From CBDDBX01 sp965225955 (GTDB taxonomy: Bacteria > Acidobacteriota > Aminicenantia > UBA2199), in NCBI GenBank assembly GCA_965225955.1, contig CBDDBX010000030.1, positions 57,908 to 121,907 of the forward strand: DNA of 64,000 bases. Reading direction: 5' to 3'. The notes below the pieces were generated by a model that had not been told where the DNA came from, ran no database searches, and saw nothing but the letters and a program-made list of their open reading frames with translations. Made by a program: the position numbers and the translations under genes. The first letter of the stretch is position 1. Every line of letters starts with the position of its first letter. Positions 43,390 through 50,996 of this stretch are shown here, piece after piece.

Positions 43390-44862
43390 TCACATTCTGT
43401 TGAAGAGTCTCTTGATAATACCCGGCTGCTTCATTCTTGAAAGCTGCTCTTTATAGTTCTCGCTGCGGTTCTCAATATGGAACTCTGTTGCAAGAAGGGC
43501 TGCTGCAATAGCTATCTCTTCTTCAGACTTGTTGTATTTAAGGAAATCGTGTTTACTGGAAACAAAATCTATTGTACTGTTGCCTTCAATAAATTCCCTG
43601 TTAGCAAAAATTGTTTTAAGGAAGTTCTGGTTTGTCTGAACTCCACGAATAAACAGGTGATCAAGAAAGGCTCTCATCTTCTGAAGAGTCTCTTCTCTGT
43701 TCTCACCATAAGTCATCAGTTTACCTATCATTGGGGAGTAGATTGATGAGATCTTGGAACCTGTGTTCATATAGGATTTCAGAATCTCATTCTGTGATGA
43801 GTAGTGGTAGAATTCAGTAATAGTTCCAGAGCATGGGATGAAATCCTTATAAGGATCTTCTGCCATTAAGGTAACCAGAATCTGGTGTTTTGAAGGTTTA
43901 AATGTACCATCCTCTTTCAGAGCTGCTCCTTCTGAAAGGTCAAGCTGAAGCTGAACAAAATCTATATCAGCATGAACTTCCGGCATCAGGGTATTTACCT
44001 GAAGTGTAGGGTTAAGTTCTGAGAAGTATGGTTTATTATCAACAATCAGAAACTCTGCGTAACCAAAACCTATGTAGTTGAGTTTGTCAGCAATCAGTTT
44101 TGTATATTCTGTAAGACTGTTTCTGAGTGAATCTGTAACAGGTGCAGGAGACTCGTGGATTAGTTTCTGAAAACGTCTCTGGATTGTTGCTTCAATCTCA
44201 GGGAAGATTCTGACTTTACCTTCAGCATCTCTTGCAAAAGGAACTTCAATATTTCTGGCTTCTCCCATGTACTCTTCGCAGAAAAGACCGTTGATTCTGT
44301 TCTCTTCTCTCTTAAAGAGTTCACTGAGTTTCATTTCCAGTTCTCTTTTTGAAGCTGCAGTTCTGATACTTCTTCCGGCAACCCCCATTACCGGTTTAAT
44401 AATTACCGGAAATTTGATTGTTTCTGACACCTTATCAAAATCCAGAGGACTTGAAAGGCGGGAAGAGTGCTGCAGAACCGGGATACCTGCTGTTTCAGCA
44501 GTATCTTTCAGAACAGGCTTATCTGCAACTGTTGAGAGGGTTTTATAGTCGGGGCCAACAAATTTTATATTGTTGTCCAGGCATTTTTTAGCAAACTCTG
44601 CTGATTCAGAGAGAAAGCCGTAACCCGGATGAATATATTCAGCTCCAAACTCCTGAGCCTTTTCAATAATGGCATCTATATCCATATAGCTGTCATTAAG
44701 TTTTGAAGAGATAAACTTGCAACTCTTATCAGCAACTTTAACCGGAAGTGACAGTGCATCTTCAGGTGAATGAAGCAGAATGGTTTCAAATCCTTTCTTC
44801 TTGAAAGAGTATATAAGTTCCAGAGCTATTTCGCCCCGGTTTGGTATTAATACTTTTTTCAT
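43390..44862 (-). CDS. Biotin carboxylase-like ATP-grasp protein with substituted active-site residues
   Basis: About 490 aa with the full biotin carboxylase fold: N-terminal VLIPNRGEIALELIYSFKKKG, HPGYGFLSES, ATP-grasp core, and C-terminal domain. By alignment in my head to E. coli AccC, K159, K238, E276, E288 and N290 equivalents are kept, but R292 is Thr (T286), E296 is Asn (N290), R338 is Thr (T331) and H209 is Asn (N204 or so), and the glycine-rich loop GGGGRGM reads GVAGRSI. Those residues bind bicarbonate and biotin and catalyse proton removal. So it is either inactive, structural, or acts by altered chemistry. The operon partners look normal. Confidence 0.85.
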   Translation of the reverse strand: MKKVLIPNRGEIALELIYSFKKKGFETILLHSPEDALSLPVKVADKSCKFISSKLNDSYMDIDAIIEKAQEFGAEYIHPGYGFLSESAEFAKKCLDNNIKFVGPDYKTLSTVADKPVLKDTAETAGIPVLQHSSRLSSPLDFDKVSETIKFPVIIKPVMGVAGRSIRTAASKRELEMKLSELFKREENRINGLFCEEYMGEARNIEVPFARDAEGKVRIFPEIEATIQRRFQKLIHESPAPVTDSLRNSLTEYTKLIADKLNYIGFGYAEFLIVDNKPYFSELNPTLQVNTLMPEVHADIDFVQLQLDLSEGAALKEDGTFKPSKHQILVTLMAEDPYKDFIPCSGTITEFYHYSSQNEILKSYMNTGSKISSIYSPMIGKLMTYGENREETLQKMRAFLDHLFIRGVQTNQNFLKTIFANREFIEGNSTIDFVSSKHDFLKYNKSEEEIAIAAALLATEFHIENRSENYKEQLSRMKQPGIIKRLFNRM

Positions 44863-44873
44863 GGATCTTCTCC

Positions 44874-46418
44874 TTAGAGGGGAATATTGCCGTGTTTCTT
44901 AGGAGGCAGTGATTCAGCTTTGTTTTCCAGAGCTTCCAGAGCTTTGATAAGAAGTGGTCTGGTTTCTGTAGGAAGGATAATGTCATCTACATAACCAAGA
45001 GAAGCCGGCATAAGAGGGTTTGCAAACTTATCTTTGTATTCCTGAATGAGTCTTTCTCTCTCTGCTTCTTTATCTTCTGCAGCATCAATATCTTTTCTGA
45101 ATATAATGTTGATAGCTCCCTGAGGACCCATAACAGCGATTTCAGCTGTAGGCCATGCATAAACAACATCGGCACCAAGGTGTTTTGAACTCATAACGAT
45201 GTATGAACCACCATAGGATTTTCTCGTAATAACTGTCAGTTTTGGAACTGTTGCTTCTGAGTATGCATAGAGAAGTTTCGCACCGTGTTTAATGATACCG
45301 AGTCTCTCCTGATCCTGTCCCGGAAGGAAGCCCGGAACATCAACAAAACTGACCAGAGGAATGTTGAATGCATCGCAGAACCTGATAAAGCGGGCACCTT
45401 TCAGTGATGCGTTAACATCAAGGGTTCCTGCAAAAGTATCAGGATTATTGGCTACAATACCTACAGTTTTACCACCAAGTCTTGAGAAACCTACGATAAT
45501 GTTCTGGGCATAGTTCTTGTGAACTTCCATTATTTTACCGTCATCCACAACGCACTTGATAAGCTCCAGCATACTGTAAGGTTTACTTGAATCTGTAGGA
45601 ACTATATCGTTCAGTTTTTCATCCATTCTGTCGTAAGGATCTGTTTCTGCTGTAGCAGGAGCCATTTCCATATTGGATGAAGGAATATAACTGAGAAGTT
45701 CTTTTACCTTATCAAGAGTATCCATCTCATCTGAACCGATGAAGTGGGTTACACCTGAAACTGAAGCATGGGACATTGCGCCACCAAGATCTTCAAAAGA
45801 TACCTCTTCTTTATTAACAGCTTTAATAACTCCGGGACCTGTAACAAACATATGTGATGTTTTGTCAACCTGGAAAATAAAGTCTGTAATACCAGGAGAA
45901 TATACAGCACCACCTGCGCAGGGGCCCATGATAACTGAGATCTGGGGAATAACACCTGATGAGATAGTGTTTCTGTAGAAAATGTCTCCATAACCAGCAA
46001 GACTACTTATGCCTTCCTGAATTCTTGCACCACCTGAGTCGTTGATTCCAACAACCGGTGCTCCTGCCTTAAGGGCAAGATCCTGAACGTTCACGATTTT
46101 TGCAGCATGCATCTCGCCAAGAGAGCCGCCAAGAACCGTGAAGTCCTGTGAATAGATATATACGGTTCTGTCGTTTACTTTACCAAACCCGGTGATAACA
46201 CCGTCTCCGTGAAAGTGTTTTTTGTCAAGTCCGAAATTTGTTGATCTGTGCTTCATATAGCCCTGAAGCTCAACAAAAGTACCTGGATCGAAGAAATACT
46301 CGATTCTGTCTCTGGCAGTCATTTTGCCGGCTTCACGTCTTTTATCCAGTTTAGCCTGACCGCCAGCAGCATCTTTCTCTTCTCTTAGAGCTACTAGATT
46401 CTTGATTTTATTTTTCAT
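44874..46418 (-). CDS. Acyl-CoA carboxylase carboxyltransferase subunit (PccB/MmdA type)
   Basis: About 514 aa of fused-crotonase architecture, as in propionyl-CoA carboxylase beta or methylmalonyl-CoA decarboxylase alpha. Conserved blocks are RREAGKMTARDRIEYFFDPGTFVEL, GINDSGGARIQEG, MGPCAGGAVYSPG, FVDVPGFLPGQDQERLGII and the C-terminal MGPQGAINI. It moves a carboxyl group between biotin and an acyl-CoA. ATG 46416-46418 is chosen because AAAGGTG precedes it; a longer frame has no site. Operon order is this gene, the BC-like gene, then the carrier. No membrane decarboxylase subunit (OadB/MmdB) is present here, so carboxylation is more likely than sodium-pump decarboxylation. Confidence 0.92.
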   Translation of the reverse strand: MKNKIKNLVALREEKDAAGGQAKLDKRREAGKMTARDRIEYFFDPGTFVELQGYMKHRSTNFGLDKKHFHGDGVITGFGKVNDRTVYIYSQDFTVLGGSLGEMHAAKIVNVQDLALKAGAPVVGINDSGGARIQEGISSLAGYGDIFYRNTISSGVIPQISVIMGPCAGGAVYSPGITDFIFQVDKTSHMFVTGPGVIKAVNKEEVSFEDLGGAMSHASVSGVTHFIGSDEMDTLDKVKELLSYIPSSNMEMAPATAETDPYDRMDEKLNDIVPTDSSKPYSMLELIKCVVDDGKIMEVHKNYAQNIIVGFSRLGGKTVGIVANNPDTFAGTLDVNASLKGARFIRFCDAFNIPLVSFVDVPGFLPGQDQERLGIIKHGAKLLYAYSEATVPKLTVITRKSYGGSYIVMSSKHLGADVVYAWPTAEIAVMGPQGAINIIFRKDIDAAEDKEAERERLIQEYKDKFANPLMPASLGYVDDIILPTETRPLLIKALEALENKAESLPPKKHGNIPL

Positions 46419-46511
46419 GATTTCACCTTTGATCTTAGAACAGCAAATTTTATAATGTTTCAGGGGAAAAATCAAATTCAAAAAATTGAACCTGTGGGGT
46501 TTTTAAATTTC

Positions 46512-46540
46512 TTGACAACAGATTTTTGATCTTTTATTAT
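46512..46540 (+). promoter_or_regulatory. Sigma-70 promoter of the EF-G-like gene
   Basis: TTGACA (46512-46517), 17-base spacer, TATTAT (46535-46540). The leader to the ATG is about 85 bases and holds the inverted repeat AATATCC...GGATATT (about 46555-46592), which might form a leader hairpin. Confidence 0.75.
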
Positions 46541-46630
46541 GAACTTTATATTTAAATATCCTTAAGAAAATGCAGGTTTTATGAGGATATTTTACCTGTA
46601 ATACACTGCTAAAAGTGGAGGAAGAAGAAA

Positions 46631-48715
46631 ATGAAAGAAGTTTTAAGTGAAAATCTAAGAAGTATTGCCCTTGTAGGACATGGTCAGACTGGTAAAACAA
46701 GCCTTGCTTCAGCTCTTCTTTTTAACACCAAGATGGTTAACCGACTCGGTAAAGTTGATGCGGGAAATACTGTACTGGATTATGATGAAGAGGAAATTGA
46801 AAAGAAGATTTCAATTTCTGCGTCTGTTGCATATGCAATTAAAGGTAAAACCAAAATTAACATTATAGATACTCCTGGCTTTGCTAATTTTGTATGGGAA
46901 GCCAGACTTGGTCTCAGAGCTGCAGAAACCGGTGTTATGCTGGTTAATGCTGTGGAAGGTGTTGAAGTTCAGTCAGAAAAGATCTATGACACAATGGCAG
47001 AACTGGGTAAACCCCTTGTTCTTGTTATTAACAAAATGAAAAAGGACCTTGCTGAATACGGTAAGACTTTTGATTCAATTGTAGAATCTTTTGGTAAAAA
47101 TGCTATTCCTGTTCAATATCCTATTGGTGAAGGACCAAACTTCAGTGGCCTTGTTGATCTGCTGTCAATGAAAGCTTTTAAATATGCTGATGATGAGAGT
47201 GGAAATTTCGAGGAGATTGATATCCCTGCAGATATCGCAGATGAAGTTCAGGCTCAGAGAGAAGCTCTGGTTGAAAAGATTGCAGAAGCTGATGAAGAAC
47301 TTATGGAAAAATTCTTCGAAGAAGGTGATCTGTCAAAAGAGGATGTTCTTAAAGGCCTGAAAGCAGGAGTTCTGAGCAGAGATATCTATCCTGTACTTGT
47401 AATGGATGCTCTTACAAACATGGGTGTTCAGCACTTTACAGACTTTATTGTGGACTATGCTCCTGCTATCAGTGAAGTTGAAGCTTTTACTGCTGAACCT
47501 GAAAATGTTGTTGCAGATAAAGACGGTGATTTCACAGGTCTTGTATTTAAAACAATCTCTGACCCATTTACCGGCAAGATCTCAATTATCAAAGTTATCT
47601 CAGGTACTATGAAGGCAGATACCTCATACTACAATGTTACAAAAGGTTGTGATGAGCGTTTTGGCGGACTATTCCTGCTTCAGGGTAAAACTCAGGATGC
47701 AGTTGATTGCCAGCTCTATCCTGGTGATATTGTTGCTGTTGCAAAACTTAAAGAGACAAAAACCGGTGATTCACTCAGTATTAAGGGTAATAAAACAACT
47801 TTCCCTGAATTCAAATTCCCTGTACCATCAATCTCTTTTGCAATTGAGCCTAAATCAAGATCTGACGAAGGTAAAATTTCAGCAGCTCTTCAGAAAATTT
47901 CTGAAGAAGATCCAACAGTTAAAACAGAGAGAGATGTTCAGACAAAAGAGCTTGTTATCTCAGGTAACGGCGAACTCCATGTTAAACTGGTTGTAAGTAA
48001 ACTGCATAAAAAATACAGTGTTGAAGTTGATATGAAGCCTCCAAAGATTCCTTATCTGGAAACTATTCAGGGTAAAGCAGATATTAATAAGAAATATAAG
48101 AAGCAGAGTGGTGGTCGTGGTCAGTATGGTCACGTAATGATCAAATTTGCTCCTCTTGAAAGAGGCGGAGATTTCAAATTTGTTGAATCAATCTTTGGTG
48201 GTTCAATTCCTAAAAACTACATTCCTGCTGTTGAAAAAGGTATTCTTGAAGCAAGACAGAAAGGTGTTTTAGCCGGTTACCCTGTTGTTGACTTCCAGGT
48301 AGATCTCTATGATGGTAGTTATCACGATGTTGACTCTTCAGATATGGCGTTTAAAATTGCTGCGTCAATGGCATTCAAAATGGCTATGAAAGAAGCTAAA
48401 CCAACTCTACTAGAGCCGGTTATGGATGTTGAAGTAATTGTTCCTGATGAGTTTATGGGTGATATTAACGGTACTCTCAGTGGCAGACGCGGAAGAATTC
48501 AGGGAATGGAATCAAAGGGTAAAAACCAGGTTGTTAAAGCTCAGGTTCCTATGTCTGAAATGCTCGACTTCAATAAAACTCTTACATCAATTACTGGTGG
48601 AAGAGGAATGTACTTTATGGAATTCTCACACTACGATCCAGTACCTCATCAGAATCAGAAAAAGATCATTGAGGAAGCAGTTGCTGAAGGTCGCGTAAGA
48701 GAAGAAGAAGAATAG
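46631..48715 (+). CDS. EF-G-like translational GTPase (FusA2-type) with divergent G motifs
   Basis: About 694 aa with the five-domain EF-G layout: G domain (1-265), domain II, and domains III-V (VQTKELVISGNGELHVKLVV, SGGRGQYGHVMIKF, GTLSGRRGRIQGMESKG). The P-loop GHGQTGKTS is intact. The catalytic-His motif DTPGHVDF is DTPGFANF here (F84), and the guanine-specificity motif NKxD reads NKMK. The family known as FusA2/EF-G-like often lacks the His. Its role is unclear: ribosome-associated but probably not the main translocase. A strong GGAGGAAG site precedes the ATG. Confidence 0.88.
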   Translation: MKEVLSENLRSIALVGHGQTGKTSLASALLFNTKMVNRLGKVDAGNTVLDYDEEEIEKKISISASVAYAIKGKTKINIIDTPGFANFVWEARLGLRAAETGVMLVNAVEGVEVQSEKIYDTMAELGKPLVLVINKMKKDLAEYGKTFDSIVESFGKNAIPVQYPIGEGPNFSGLVDLLSMKAFKYADDESGNFEEIDIPADIADEVQAQREALVEKIAEADEELMEKFFEEGDLSKEDVLKGLKAGVLSRDIYPVLVMDALTNMGVQHFTDFIVDYAPAISEVEAFTAEPENVVADKDGDFTGLVFKTISDPFTGKISIIKVISGTMKADTSYYNVTKGCDERFGGLFLLQGKTQDAVDCQLYPGDIVAVAKLKETKTGDSLSIKGNKTTFPEFKFPVPSISFAIEPKSRSDEGKISAALQKISEEDPTVKTERDVQTKELVISGNGELHVKLVVSKLHKKYSVEVDMKPPKIPYLETIQGKADINKKYKKQSGGRGQYGHVMIKFAPLERGGDFKFVESIFGGSIPKNYIPAVEKGILEARQKGVLAGYPVVDFQVDLYDGSYHDVDSSDMAFKIAASMAFKMAMKEAKPTLLEPVMDVEVIVPDEFMGDINGTLSGRRGRIQGMESKGKNQVVKAQVPMSEMLDFNKTLTSITGGRGMYFMEFSHYDPVPHQNQKKIIEEAVAEGRVREEEE

Positions 48716-48732
48716 AAACTATATTATATAAT

Positions 48733-48753
48733 GTGCCCCTTTTGCAGGGGCAC
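48733..48753 (+). terminator. Hairpin terminator after the EF-G-like gene
   Basis: GTGCCCC (48733-48739), loop TTTTGCA, GGGGCAC (48747-48753), starting 17 bases beyond the stop. Confidence 0.7.
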
Positions 48754-48769
48754 ATATTCAAAGTTGTTT

Positions 48770-49453
48770 ATGGGTAATAATATTTTAGAGCTGCATAATG
48801 TCAGCAAAAGTTTTCAGAACTCGGATAAATCAGAATTAAAGGTTCTTGATTCTGTATCCCTCAATGTGGAAGCTGGTTCTCTTGTTGCAGTAACAGGAGC
48901 TTCCGGTAGTGGTAAGAGTACTCTGTTGCATCTCATCGGGGGGCTGGATGCCCCGGATAGCGGGGATATTCTTTTCCATAATGAATCTATTTCAGATTTC
49001 AGTGATAAAAAAAGAGCGGAATACCGTAATCAGCATTTAGGATTTATCTATCAGTTCCACTATCTTATGCCGGAACTGACTGTTCTTGAAAATGTGGCTT
49101 TTCCTTTTCTTATAAAAGAGTATAAAAGAAAAGAAGCCGCTGAAAAGGCAATGGTTTTTCTTGAAAGAGTCGGGCTTGGTAACAGAGGTAAAGACTTTCC
49201 TCAGGTACTGTCCGGTGGAGAGAGACAGAGAGTTGCTATAGCCAGAAGTCTTGTAAATAATCCCGGACTTCTTCTGGCAGATGAGCCTACAGGTAATCTG
49301 GATCAGGAAACAGGTAAAGGGGTATTTGATCTGTTTCGTGAACTTGTAGTGGAGAATGGTCTTACTGCAGTTGTAGTAACACACGACCAGACTCTTGCAG
49401 GCAGAACCGATAAGATTTACGGTCTGCTTAACGGGCGATTGCAGACAGTCTGA
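48770..49453 (+). CDS. LolD/MacB-type ABC transporter ATPase
   Basis: About 227 aa. Walker A TGASGSGKST, signature VLSGGERQR, Walker B LLLADEPTGNLD and the LDAPDSGDI segment place it in the LolD/MacB/FtsE family, which drives lipoprotein release or other MacB-type mechanotransmission. Its FYQFHYLMPELTVLENV motif is near the canonical LolD form. The ATG at 48770 lies just past the upstream terminator; a longer frame crosses the hairpin. No LolC/E-type permease is adjacent, so its partners are elsewhere. Confidence 0.85.
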   Translation: MGNNILELHNVSKSFQNSDKSELKVLDSVSLNVEAGSLVAVTGASGSGKSTLLHLIGGLDAPDSGDILFHNESISDFSDKKRAEYRNQHLGFIYQFHYLMPELTVLENVAFPFLIKEYKRKEAAEKAMVFLERVGLGNRGKDFPQVLSGGERQRVAIARSLVNNPGLLLADEPTGNLDQETGKGVFDLFRELVVENGLTAVVVTHDQTLAGRTDKIYGLLNGRLQTV

Positions 49454-49470
49454 TCTCAGGACAGCGCTGT

Positions 49471-49499
49471 TTGACAAGGCAATTTGGTTTATATAAAAT
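49471..49499 (+). promoter_or_regulatory. Sigma-70 promoter of the GldA-like ABC operon
   Basis: A perfect TTGACA (49471-49476), 17-base spacer, TAAAAT (49494-49499). The leader to the first ATG is about 50 bases. Confidence 0.8.
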
Positions 49500-49557
49500 T
49501 TTTCCCTGATACTACTGTGCTTTGTGGTAACGGAAGCAAAAATGAAGGAGATGTAAT

Positions 49558-50277
49558 ATGATCAAAGTGGAGAATCTGACTAAATTCTATGGTGATTTCT
49601 GCGCTGTTGATGATGTTAGTTTTGAGATTAAGAAAGGCGAAATACTTGGTCTTCTGGGGCCAAATGGCGCTGGCAAATCTACAACTTACAGGATTCTAAC
49701 AGGTTATCTGCAGCCTACATCAGGAAACATCCGGGTAGGGGACTACAATGTTCTCGAACATTCACTGGAAATTAAGAAAATGATTGGCTATCTGCCAGAA
49801 TCTGCTCCCATCTATCAGGATATGATTGTTTATGACTATCTAAGTTATATCGCTGATATCAGAGAGCTGAAAGCTAATGAAAAACTGGGCCATATTAAGG
49901 AACTTGCAGATCTCTGCAGTCTTAATGAGGTTATGCATAAAACTGTTGGTGAACTCTCTAAGGGGTATCGTCAGAGAGTTGGTATTGCTCACTCTCTTAT
50001 GGGAAACCCTGAGATTCTTATTCTTGATGAACCAACTTCAGGGCTGGATCCAAATCAGATTGTTGAAACCCGGGAGATTATCAGAAGAATCGGTAAGGAA
50101 AAAACCATTATCTTCTCGACCCATATTCTAAGTGAAGCTGAAGCCACATGTGATCGGGTTGTTATTATAAGTCAAGGTAAGAAAGTTGCAGATGATACTG
50201 TAGGTAATCTGAGAAGATCTCATAATGAAGAGTCTTTTGAGAAAATCTTTATGAATCTTACAGGAGGAGTTAGCTGA
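49558..50277 (+). CDS. ABC-2 type transporter ATPase (GldA-like)
   Basis: About 239 aa. Walker A GPNGAGKST, signature ELSKGYRQRVGIAHSL, Walker B ILILDEPTSGLDPNQ and switch STHIL. GLDPNQIVETREIIRRIG and the KGYRQRVG pattern match GldA-like ATPases, which pair with GldF and GldG-type membrane proteins. First gene of a four-gene operon; the GAAGGAGATG site is strong. Outside gliding Bacteroidetes the substrate of such systems is unknown. Confidence 0.9.
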   Translation: MIKVENLTKFYGDFCAVDDVSFEIKKGEILGLLGPNGAGKSTTYRILTGYLQPTSGNIRVGDYNVLEHSLEIKKMIGYLPESAPIYQDMIVYDYLSYIADIRELKANEKLGHIKELADLCSLNEVMHKTVGELSKGYRQRVGIAHSLMGNPEILILDEPTSGLDPNQIVETREIIRRIGKEKTIIFSTHILSEAEATCDRVVIISQGKKVADDTVGNLRRSHNEESFEKIFMNLTGGVS

Positions 50278-50984
50278 TGTCCAAAATGAAACATATTTTT
50301 AAGAAAGAGTTTGGTAACTACTTTGTTTCTCCTGTGGCTTATATAGTCATCGCAATTTTCCTTGGTCTTGCAGGTTTTCTCTTTTTCTCATCATTTTTCA
50401 TAAGCAGACAGGCCAGTATGTATGGTTTCTTTAAGAACCTTCCTATGTTCTTCTCTTTCATGATTCCTGCAATAACAATGCGCCTCTTTTCAGAAGAGAT
50501 CAACCTTGGATCTTATGAACTTCTTATTACACTACCTGTAACCTTCAGAGATATTATTATGGGTAAATTTCTGGCAGCGGTAGCCTTTGTAGGTGTTATG
50601 CTTGCGCCGACTATTCTCTATCCGGTAATAGTTTCAACTCTTGGAGATCTGGATTGGGGGCCTGTAATCGGTGGTTATCTTGGAGCCTTTCTTCTTGGGG
50701 CATGCTTCTGTGCTATCGGTGTGTTTGCTTCAACTTTAACTAAGAATCAGGTTATTGCTTTTATTGTAAGTGCTGTAATCTGTGTGTTGTTAACAATGCT
50801 TCTCAATTTCATTGTATTTTTTGTACCTGATTTTATGACGGGTTTTGTACAGTTTCTTAATGCTGATGCACATTTTGCGAATATTGCAAAAGGAATTGTT
50901 GATACTAGGGATATTATCTACTTCTGTTCAGTCTGTTTTGTTGCTCTCTACGGAGCTGATACAGTTATGAGAAACAGAGGGTAG
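50277..50984 (+). CDS. ABC-2 type permease (GldF-like)
   Basis: About 235 aa with six hydrophobic helices. The N-terminus FKKEFGNYFVSPVAYIVIAIFL and the motif AITMRLFSEEINLGSYELLITLPV are characteristic of the GldF/ABC-2 family. It overlaps the ATPase gene by one base (TGATG), so it is translationally coupled. Confidence 0.9.
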   Translation: MSKMKHIFKKEFGNYFVSPVAYIVIAIFLGLAGFLFFSSFFISRQASMYGFFKNLPMFFSFMIPAITMRLFSEEINLGSYELLITLPVTFRDIIMGKFLAAVAFVGVMLAPTILYPVIVSTLGDLDWGPVIGGYLGAFLLGACFCAIGVFASTLTKNQVIAFIVSAVICVLLTMLLNFIVFFVPDFMTGFVQFLNADAHFANIAKGIVDTRDIIYFCSVCFVALYGADTVMRNRG

Positions 50985-50996
50985 GAGATATTAATT

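Noticed and set aside
43390..46418. Sodium-pumping methylmalonyl-CoA or oxaloacetate decarboxylase
   Set aside because: No membrane beta or small gamma subunit is present and a biotin-carboxylase-like gene is, so an acyl-CoA carboxylase is the better base call despite the altered residues.
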